From: an uncultured Clostridia bacterium
GTDB taxonomy: Bacteria > Bacillota > Clostridia > Christensenellales > Borkfalkiaceae
NCBI GenBank assembly: GCA_946540675.1
Contig: CAMNIW010000026.1
Span: 1 to 11,192, forward strand
Direction: 5' to 3'
Length of the DNA stretch: 11,192 nucleotides
This document shows, piece by piece, positions 1 to 5,161 of this stretch (positions within the stretch are counted from its first letter, which is position 1; each line of letters opens with the position of its first letter). The position numbers were made by a program, and so were the translations under genes. The notes beneath the pieces are model-generated. The model saw nothing but the letters and a program-made list of their open reading frames with translations, did no database searches and was not told the DNA's origin.

Positions 1-51
1 CTGCCGTTCAGCCGAGACGTCGTTAGTTATTATGTCTTCGTTTATTCTCAT
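1..51 (-). CDS. N-terminus of an unidentified protein (partial, cut by left edge)
   Basis: An ATG at 51-49 opens a frame that stays open to the window edge. Its 17 codons read MRINEDIITNDVSAERQ. It lies about 40 nt downstream of the expected start point of a near-consensus promoter (99-127), and a weak purine-rich ribosome site (GGGGA, 62-58) precedes the ATG. Isoleucine is ATA in three of three cases, which matches the neighbouring genes. Seventeen residues are too few to assign a family; there is no signal peptide in them, so a cytoplasmic protein is more likely. The promoter and the terminator of the preceding operon make this the first gene of a new transcription unit. Confidence 0.6.
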   Translation of the reverse strand, partial: MRINEDIITNDVSAERQ

Positions 52-98
52 ACTTTTTCCCCGCGGAGTTTTTGCGGTCGATTTTCCGCTTCTCTCTT

Positions 99-127
99 AT
101 TATATCACCGGATCGGAGTTTTTTCAA
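99..127 (-). promoter_or_regulatory. Sigma-70/sigma-A promoter for the left-edge gene
   Basis: On the minus strand TTGAAA (127-122) is followed by a 17-nt spacer and TATAAT (104-99). The -35 box matches 5 of 6 consensus bases, and the -10 box is perfect. The DNA just upstream (128-157) is strongly AT-rich, like an UP element, and holds a second TATAAT (132-127) overlapping the -35 box. Transcription should start near 92, giving a leader of about 40 nt before the ATG at 51. It lies just past the terminator at 158-177, so it serves the next unit and not the opp operon. Confidence 0.8.
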
Positions 128-157
128 TTATAATATCGATTTATTGCAATTTATAAA

Positions 158-177
158 GCCCCGGCTGTTGCCGGGGC
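158..177 (-). terminator. Rho-independent terminator of the opp operon
   Basis: A perfect 8-bp GC-rich inverted repeat, GCCCCGGC / GCCGGGGC, with a 4-nt loop (166-169), starts 5 nt past the stop codon of the 87-aa gene. On the minus strand the stem is followed by TTTATAAATT, a moderate T tract, and is preceded by an A-rich run that can extend the stem after a small bulge. On the plus strand TTTTT follows two bases after the stem, so it may also stop antisense transcription. Position and shape make it the end of the operon. Confidence 0.85.
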
Positions 178-182
178 GCTTT

Positions 183-446
183 TTATCTTCCGTTTACTAT
201 TATCGAAAGAATTATAAAGAGAACGACGAGAATAAGAAGCACTCCGAGCATCGGCAGTATCATCATTTTTACCGCCGCCCAGTAAGTGCGCCATTTTTCG
301 CCGAAAGTCGATTTTCTTCTCGGTCTGCCGTCGTTTTTCGGGCGCGTTTTGTCGATTATGCCGCCCTTAACGCCCGACATATCGCTTATCGTCGATCCGT
401 CGTCATAGTAGACGACTTTCTCTTTTTTCTTTTTCTTGTCTGACAT
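183..446 (-). CDS. Small single-pass membrane protein at the end of the opp operon (87 aa)
   Basis: Family not identified. The protein begins MSDKKKKKEK, a lysine-rich head. A polar stretch follows with the motif VVYYDDGSTISDMSGV (about residues 11-26), then basic residues (RPRRK, about 42-46) and one hydrophobic helix at about residues 60-84, ending NGR. The basic head and C-terminal helix suggest a tail-anchored protein with its bulk in the cytoplasm. The ATG at 446 is chosen over an in-frame ATG at 473 because AGGAG (456-452) sits 5 nt before it; that site is made from the last Gln-Glu codons of oppF, and the gap to the oppF stop is 2 nt, so translation is probably coupled. From memory, short clostridial membrane proteins with a similar DDGxTxxDM motif occur, but I cannot confirm homology. 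Co-expression with the importer suggests an accessory or regulatory subunit; this is inference. Confidence 0.8.
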   Translation of the reverse strand: MSDKKKKKEKVVYYDDGSTISDMSGVKGGIIDKTRPKNDGRPRRKSTFGEKWRTYWAAVKMMILPMLGVLLILVVLFIILSIIVNGR

Positions 447-448
447 CT

Positions 449-1603
449 TTACTCCTGCGAATAACAGTGGCAAGCAACGAAGTGTCCGTCGCCGTACTCT
501 TTATACTTGGGCGCTATGTGCTTGCATATCTCCATCGCCTTGGGACATCTCGTATGGAATTTGCATCCTTTGGGCGGATTGGCGGGGGACGGTATATCGC
601 CTTTAAGTATAATGTGGTCGGACTTTTCGTCGGGATTGGGGTTGGGTACCGCGGAGAAAAGCGCGACGGTATACGGGTGCATGGGGTTGTCGAATATCTC
701 GTCCTTTTTGCCGAATTCGACCATAGAGCCGAGATACATTATGCCTATCTTGTCCGAAATATACTTTACGACCGAGAGATCGTGAGATATGAAAAGATAG
801 GTAAGTCCCCTTTCCTGCTGTAACCTTTTGAGCAAATTGATTATCTGCGCCTGAATAGACACGTCGAGCGCGGACACGGGCTCGTCGCAAACGACGAGTT
901 CGGGGTTGACGGCGAGCGCTCTCGCTATGCATATACGCTGACGCTGACCGCCCGAAAATTCGTGGGGGTAACGCTCGTAATAATAGTCGCGGAGTCCGCA
1001 CTGCTCCATAAGATTAAGGACGTATTCCTTTATCTTGTCGGGCGGCACTATCTTGTGTACCTTTACGGGCTCGGCGAGAATGTCGCCTACCGTGCTTCTC
1101 GGCGGGAGCGACGAATAGGGATCCTGAAAGACTATCTGCATTTTGGTGCGGAGCGGACGCATTTCCGACGGTTTGTAGCCGGCGACGTCCTTGCCTTCGA
1201 AAAATATCTGTCCGGAAGTCGGTTGATGGAGTTTGAGTATAGTCCTGCCGAGAGTGGTCTTTCCGCAACCCGATTCTCCGACGATACCGAGAGTTTCGCC
1301 CGGTTTCACCTTGAAAGATACGTCGTCGACGGCTTTAAGCGTGCTTAAAGGTTTGCCGAGAAGAGTCTTTTTGAGAACGAAATATTTTTTTAAGTGCCTT
1401 ACTTCGAGTATGGCTTCTTCGTCGGGGGGAAGGACTTTGTCTTCTTCTATCTTCTTTTCCCTTTCTTCCTGCTCTTTGAGAAATTCCGCTTCGTCGTCAA
1501 AACCGCCGAATTCGCCGCCGTCGGCAGGCGCGTTTTCCGCAACCGTCTCTTTTGCTTCTTCGGAATTATCCTGAATATTCTGTTTTATTTCCTGTTCTTT
1601 CAT
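449..1603 (-). CDS. oppF: Oligopeptide ABC transporter ATP-binding protein OppF/DppF-like
   Basis: One of two ATPases that power peptide import; it would act on the cytoplasmic face with OppD under the OppB/OppC pore. Seen in its 384 residues: Walker A GESGCGKT (109-116), Q-loop Gln160, ABC signature FSGGQ (216-220), Walker B LVVCDEP (236-242) and H-loop His274. The C-terminal oligopeptide-transporter region has cysteines 347, 353, 360, 378 and 380. In some Opp/Dpp ATPases this region carries an iron-sulfur cluster, so one is possible here. Two oddities: the first ~62 residues are a strongly acidic extension that the usual ~310-330 aa OppF lacks, and the usual SSLNPR after the Q-loop reads SSLPPR (164-169). 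The start at 1603 follows AAAGGAA (1617-1611), and only 1 nt separates it from the oppD stop. The family is sure; oligopeptide, dipeptide or nickel-type specificity cannot be read from the ATPase. Confidence 0.95.
   Translation of the reverse strand: MKEQEIKQNIQDNSEEAKETVAENAPADGGEFGGFDDEAEFLKEQEEREKKIEEDKVLPPDEEAILEVRHLKKYFVLKKTLLGKPLSTLKAVDDVSFKVKPGETLGIVGESGCGKTTLGRTILKLHQPTSGQIFFEGKDVAGYKPSEMRPLRTKMQIVFQDPYSSLPPRSTVGDILAEPVKVHKIVPPDKIKEYVLNLMEQCGLRDYYYERYPHEFSGGQRQRICIARALAVNPELVVCDEPVSALDVSIQAQIINLLKRLQQERGLTYLFISHDLSVVKYISDKIGIMYLGSMVEFGKKDEIFDNPMHPYTVALFSAVPNPNPDEKSDHIILKGDIPSPANPPKGCKFHTRCPKAMEICKHIAPKYKEYGDGHFVACHCYSQE
452..456 (-). promoter_or_regulatory. Ribosome binding site of the 87-aa gene, inside oppF
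   Basis: AGGAG lies 5 nt upstream of the ATG at 446 and overlaps the last codons of oppF (CAG GAG TAA). It decides the start of the small gene and points to translational coupling with oppF. Confidence 0.8.
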
Positions 1604-1604
1604 A

Positions 1605-2993
1605 TCAGTCTTCCTTTGAATCGTAGAGATGGCACGCGACGAAGTGCGTCGGGCTTACCTGTACCATATGCGGATATTCGCCTGAGCATTTGCCTATGCA
1701 TTTGTCGCATCTCTCTTTGAAATAACAATAATCGGGCATATTTATGGGGTTGGGTACGTTGCCCGGTATATTGAAGAGTTTTTCTTCATTGGACTTCATT
1801 GTCGGCTTTGACTTCTGAAGACCTTGCGTGTACGGGTGCATCGGGTGATGGAATATCTCCGAAGCCGTACCCTGCTCTATTATCCTGCCCGCGTACATTA
1901 CGACGACGTAATCCGCCATTTCCGCAATGACGCCGAGATCGTGAGTTATAAGGAGTATAGAGCCGTTTATTCTCGTTTTCAGTTCGTTGAAAAGTTCGAG
2001 TATCTGAGCCTGAATAGTAACGTCGAGCGCGGTCGTCGGTTCGTCCGCGATTATAAGACGCGGCTCGCCGGCAAGCGCCATCGCTATCATAACCCTTTGG
2101 CGCATTCCGCCCGAAAGTTCGTGCGGGTAAGCGGCGTAAACCCTTTCCGGCATAGCGATGCCGACCATATCGAGCATCTTTATCGATCTCTCTTTCGCAA
2201 GCGATCTTGTCGCGCCCGGTATGTGAAGAAGGGTAACTTCGTCGAGTTGGTTGCCTATCGTAAACACGGGATTGAGCGACGTCATCGGCTCCTGAAAGAC
2301 CATAGCCATCTGCCTGCCGCGGATCTTGTACATATCCTTTATCGGCATTTTGGCTATATCGAAGACCTTTTCTTCCTTCTCGTATACGCCGATACCCGAA
2401 GAGTCTTTGAGTTGTTTGGGTTTGGTTATCGGCTTTCCGTCTTTGTCGAGTTTTTGCGTTCCGTCTTTATTGAGAACGGGCTCTTGTATGACGTTGCCGT
2501 TTTCGTCCTTTTCGTATACGGGTATGAAATTGCCCTTTTCGTCGCGCTTGAAGTCGTTTGCCTTAAAGCGTATCGATCCTTCGACTATTTGTCCCGTAGG
2601 TCCCTGCAAAAGGCGCATTACCGACATCGAAGTCACGGATTTTCCGCAACCCGATTCGCCTACGACGCCGACAGTCGAATTGAGCGGTATGGAAAACGTA
2701 ACGCCGTTGACCGCCTTTACCACGCCCTGATCGGTGAAAAAGAAAGAGTGGAGATTCTCTATTTCGAGAATATTGCCGTCGTCTTTCATCTCGGTAAGGT
2801 ATTCGCTTTCGGGAACTCTGCGCCTTTTTGCCTTTTCAAAGCGGCGCATTTCCTTGGCGTTTGCCTTGGCTATCTCCCTTACTTCCTTACCCGTCAGATA
2901 GTGCTTTCCCGAACCGCTCTTTGCGGGGGAAGTTTCTTCGGCCTTTTCTCTGTCAATCTCTTCGCGATTTTTCAATTCTTTGTTGTCGTCCAT
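1605..2993 (-). CDS. oppD: Oligopeptide ABC transporter ATP-binding protein OppD/DppD-like, with core insertion
   Basis: The partner ATPase of OppF. Seen: Walker A GESGCGKS (112-119), Q-loop Gln234, signature LSGGM (293-297), Walker B LIIADEP (313-319), H-loop His351 and a C-terminal oligopeptide-transporter domain with cysteines 423, 429, 432, 436 and 454. A cluster of this kind holds a [4Fe-4S] centre in characterised DppD/OppD proteins. At 462 aa it is over 100 residues longer than typical OppD (~330). Two additions explain this. A charged N-terminal extension (1-~72) includes a basic helix (RRFEKAKRRR, 50-59). An insertion of about 60 residues (~146-212) lies between Walker A and the Q-loop and is built of short Asp/Asn-Gly-rich units. 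All catalytic motifs are intact, so the protein should be active. The ribosome site AAGGAGA overlaps the oppC stop codon region, with a 2-nt gap, suggesting coupled translation. Confidence 0.95.
   Translation of the reverse strand: MDDNKELKNREEIDREKAEETSPAKSGSGKHYLTGKEVREIAKANAKEMRRFEKAKRRRVPESEYLTEMKDDGNILEIENLHSFFFTDQGVVKAVNGVTFSIPLNSTVGVVGESGCGKSVTSMSVMRLLQGPTGQIVEGSIRFKANDFKRDEKGNFIPVYEKDENGNVIQEPVLNKDGTQKLDKDGKPITKPKQLKDSSGIGVYEKEEKVFDIAKMPIKDMYKIRGRQMAMVFQEPMTSLNPVFTIGNQLDEVTLLHIPGATRSLAKERSIKMLDMVGIAMPERVYAAYPHELSGGMRQRVMIAMALAGEPRLIIADEPTTALDVTIQAQILELFNELKTRINGSILLITHDLGVIAEMADYVVVMYAGRIIEQGTASEIFHHPMHPYTQGLQKSKPTMKSNEEKLFNIPGNVPNPINMPDYCYFKERCDKCIGKCSGEYPHMVQVSPTHFVACHLYDSKED
2358..2558 (-). 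other. Repetitive insertion within the OppD nucleotide-binding domain
   Basis: These codons encode OppD residues ~146-212, placed between the strand after Walker A (GSIRF) and the IRGRQMAMVFQ segment leading to the Q-loop. In ordinary OppD these two landmarks are about 20-25 residues apart; here they are about 85 apart. The insert carries repeated short units with a turn glycine: DEKGN, DENGN, KDGTQ, KDGKP. It is rich in Lys, Asp, Asn and Gly and reads like successive beta-hairpins. The reading frame is uninterrupted and codon use is like the rest of the gene, so it is not a sequencing error. Confidence 0.75.
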
Positions 2994-2995
2994 CG

Positions 2996-4087
2996 TTATC
3001 TCCTTTGTTTAGGATCGAGCGCGTCGCGAAGTCCGTCGCCGATAAAGTTGAATCCCAGAACGGCTATGATTATGCATATGCCTGACGGTCCCCAAACGTT
3101 GAAGTGGTTTTGCAAAATGTCGCTTCTTCTCGAAATGACTTCTACCATTGTACCCCAGGACGCGTAAGGTATCCTGACGCCGAGATTCAAGTATGAAAGA
3201 GTCGATTCGTAAAGTATCATACTGCCGAGCGACAACGTCATAGAGACGAGTATCTGCGGCAAAATGTTGGGTATCAGATGTTTGAATATCTTGCGCGGAG
3301 TGGAATAGCCCATCGCTTCCGCCGCGACCATATATTCCTGCTCGCGCAGGAAAAGTATCTGTCCGCGGACAAGCCTTGCCATTCCCGGCCAGGAGAACAG
3401 CGACAGTATGCCCATAAGCAGGTATATGTAATATTGCGTAGGTACGTGGTTGGCGTCGAGCACCGTTCCGATTATAAGCATAAGCGGAAGGGTGGGAAGG
3501 CACATAAGCACGTCGCATATACGCATTATCACGTTGTCTACGACTCCGCCGTAATAACCCGAAATGCCGCCCATTATTATGCCGAGCGCCGAAGTCAGAA
3601 ATACCGCGAGAAAACTGATCGTAAGCGACAGTCTGCCGCCGTACATAAGACGGGTGAATATATCCATACCCTGCTCGTCCGTGCCGAGTATGTGATCTCC
3701 CGACGGCTTGGCAAGCATATTTATACCGTTGTCGGTAACTATTATTTGTACGTAACCGTCGGTCATCTCTATCGCCGAATAGTCCGTCGCGCCCGTGTAG
3801 TCGGTCTCGGTTTCGCCCCAACGACGGTACACGACGGGACCGAGCCAACTGAACGCAAAGAGCGCTATCAGCATTATAAGTCCCGCAATGGAGAGTTTGG
3901 AACGGAAAAACCTGCGCAATACCATGCGCGTGGGCGACATAAGTTTTAAGTTTTTGTCGAGCGGTTTTTCGGTATCCGCGACGGTTTCGGCGGCTTCCGA
4001 CACGTTGCCCATCGCGGGCTCGGTCTTTTCTTCCGCTATCTCGTCTTCGTTTACGGGAGACATTTTTTCAAGTTCTTTTTCGTCCAT
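2996..4087 (-). CDS. oppC: Oligopeptide ABC transporter permease OppC/DppC-like
   Basis: Second pore-forming subunit (363 aa) of the importer. It has a first membrane helix at ~65-87, an external segment (~88-140), the family motif HILGTDEQGMDIFTRLMYG (132-150), several further helices, the EAA loop that contacts the ATPase (about 250-277, EYMVAAEAMG...PNILP) and the typical C-terminus GFNFIGDGLRDALDP (345-359). Compared with usual OppC (~300 aa), the acidic N-terminal cytoplasmic region before helix 1 is long (~64 residues). The external segment between helix 1 and the LGTDEQG motif is also somewhat expanded and contains a strand-like YVQIIVTDNG. The start at 4087 is preceded by AGGGGG (4098-4093) and lies 13 nt past the oppB stop. 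The ATG at 4087 is kept because it has this site; an internal start at Met50 would remove the extension but has no evident ribosome site. Confidence 0.95.
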   Translation of the reverse strand: MDEKELEKMSPVNEDEIAEEKTEPAMGNVSEAAETVADTEKPLDKNLKLMSPTRMVLRRFFRSKLSIAGLIMLIALFAFSWLGPVVYRRWGETETDYTGATDYSAIEMTDGYVQIIVTDNGINMLAKPSGDHILGTDEQGMDIFTRLMYGGRLSLTISFLAVFLTSALGIIMGGISGYYGGVVDNVIMRICDVLMCLPTLPLMLIIGTVLDANHVPTQYYIYLLMGILSLFSWPGMARLVRGQILFLREQEYMVAAEAMGYSTPRKIFKHLIPNILPQILVSMTLSLGSMILYESTLSYLNLGVRIPYASWGTMVEVISRRSDILQNHFNVWGPSGICIIIAVLGFNFIGDGLRDALDPKQRR

Positions 4088-4100
4088 AATATCCCCCTGT

Positions 4101-5090
4101 TTACGCGAGTTTTACGCGCGGATCGACTACCGCGTACATAAGGTCGGCAAGAAGAACTCCCATTACCGACAAAAACGCCAAAAACATATTATACGTCATA
4201 ATTACGGGTATATCCGCCTGAGTCATCGCGTTGAGCGCGTAACTTCCGATACCCGTAAGGTCGAAGACCGTTTCGGTTATCATTGCACCCGAAAACAGGC
4301 TGGGGATAAGTCCCGCAAGTCCCGTTACGAGCGGTATCATCGTGTTTCTGAACGCGTGCTTATAGATAACTACGCTCTCTTTAAGTCCCTTTGCCCGAGC
4401 CGTCCTTATGTAGTCGGAATTGAGAACTTCGAGCATATTGGTTCTCGTCATTCTCATCCTTGCGCCTATACTGAGTATAACTACCGTAAGGATAGGCAGG
4501 AACATATGCCTTAAATAGTCGCCGATCGCTTCGCCGGCGGACGCGTAGGTTATCCCCGCTTCCTTCATTCCCGATACGGGGAACCATCCGAGCTTGTTGG
4601 CGAATATGTCTTTGAGCATCTGTCCGAAGAAGAAAGACGGCAAAGATATACCGATAAGCACGAGCACGGTCACCACGTAATCGCGAAGGGAATATTGGTG
4701 AGTGGCCGCCGTTATTCCGAGCGGTATCGCGATGAGAAACTCGAAAACGGTCGCTATCGCGGCAACGAAAAACGACGTGCCCATCTTGTCGGGATCGAAG
4801 ATCTCTTTCAAGACGTCGCGCTGATTTATGAAACTCTTACCGAAGTCGAGACGGAAAACGTTTCCGAGCCACGTAAAGTAGCCCTGAAGTATCGATCCGT
4901 CAAGACCGTAAGTCTTATACATTTGTTGAATAAACTCGTCGCTTACGTCCTGTCCCGACGCTTTGAGCTGGACTATCCTTTGCTCAATGAAGTCGGTGGG
5001 CATACAGCGAAGAAGCACGTAGAGAATAAGCGATACGCCGAGAAGTATAAGCAGCGATATTATTATTCTCTTCACTATGTACTTGAACAT
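4101..5090 (-). CDS. oppB: Oligopeptide ABC transporter permease OppB/DppB-like
   Basis: First pore-forming subunit, 329 aa, close to the family's usual length of 305-335. Seen: an N-terminal helix (~9-28) followed by LRCMPTDF, an external helical region (~31-100) ending in GKSFINQRDV, five more helices (~107-129, 137-158, 197-212, 255-275, 298-321), and the EAA loop YIRTARAKGL...KHAFRN (227-249) that docks on an ATPase. The end VVDPRVK is typical. The loop after helix 1 lacks the PGDP sequence common in OppB. The ATG at 5090 has CGGAG 5 nt upstream. A GC hairpin lies in the 71-nt gap to oppA. Confidence 0.95.
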   Translation of the reverse strand: MFKYIVKRIIISLLILLGVSLILYVLLRCMPTDFIEQRIVQLKASGQDVSDEFIQQMYKTYGLDGSILQGYFTWLGNVFRLDFGKSFINQRDVLKEIFDPDKMGTSFFVAAIATVFEFLIAIPLGITAATHQYSLRDYVVTVLVLIGISLPSFFFGQMLKDIFANKLGWFPVSGMKEAGITYASAGEAIGDYLRHMFLPILTVVILSIGARMRMTRTNMLEVLNSDYIRTARAKGLKESVVIYKHAFRNTMIPLVTGLAGLIPSLFSGAMITETVFDLTGIGSYALNAMTQADIPVIMTYNMFLAFLSVMGVLLADLMYAVVDPRVKLA

Positions 5091-5122
5091 TATAACTCCG
5101 TGTTGTAAAAAGTCTTTTTGCC

Positions 5123-5140
5123 GCCGCCCTTTCGGGCGGC
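5123..5140 (-). promoter_or_regulatory. Intergenic hairpin between oppA and oppB (possible mRNA stabiliser or leaky terminator)
   Basis: A perfect 7-bp inverted repeat GCCGCCC / GGGCGGC encloses a loop that reads GAAA on the minus (transcribed) strand, a stable GNRA tetraloop. It starts about 20 nt after the oppA stop and ends 32 nt before the oppB start. No T tract follows directly; TTTTT comes 10 nt later (after GGCAAAAAGAC). In binding-protein transporters such hairpins are known to protect upstream mRNA or cause partial termination, so that more binding protein than permease is made. That role is inferred here. Confidence 0.7.
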
Positions 5141-5161
5141 AGCGTTTGCGTTACGGTTATA

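Noticed and set aside
447..473. Nine extra N-terminal codons (start at 473) for the 87-aa membrane protein
   Set aside because: That start lies within oppF and has no good ribosome site, while the ATG at 446 has AGGAG 5 nt before it and begins with a natural-looking MSDKKKKK.
2358..2558. Frameshift or sequencing error as the cause of the OppD insertion
   Set aside because: The frame is open through the insertion, flanking motifs stay in frame on both sides, and the inserted codons have the same usage as the rest of the gene.
5123..5140. Hairpin after oppA as a full terminator ending the transcript
   Set aside because: On the transcribed strand the stem is followed by GGCAAAAAGAC and not by a T tract, and the permease genes that must work with oppA lie directly downstream with no promoter seen. 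A leaky stop or stabilising role fits better.
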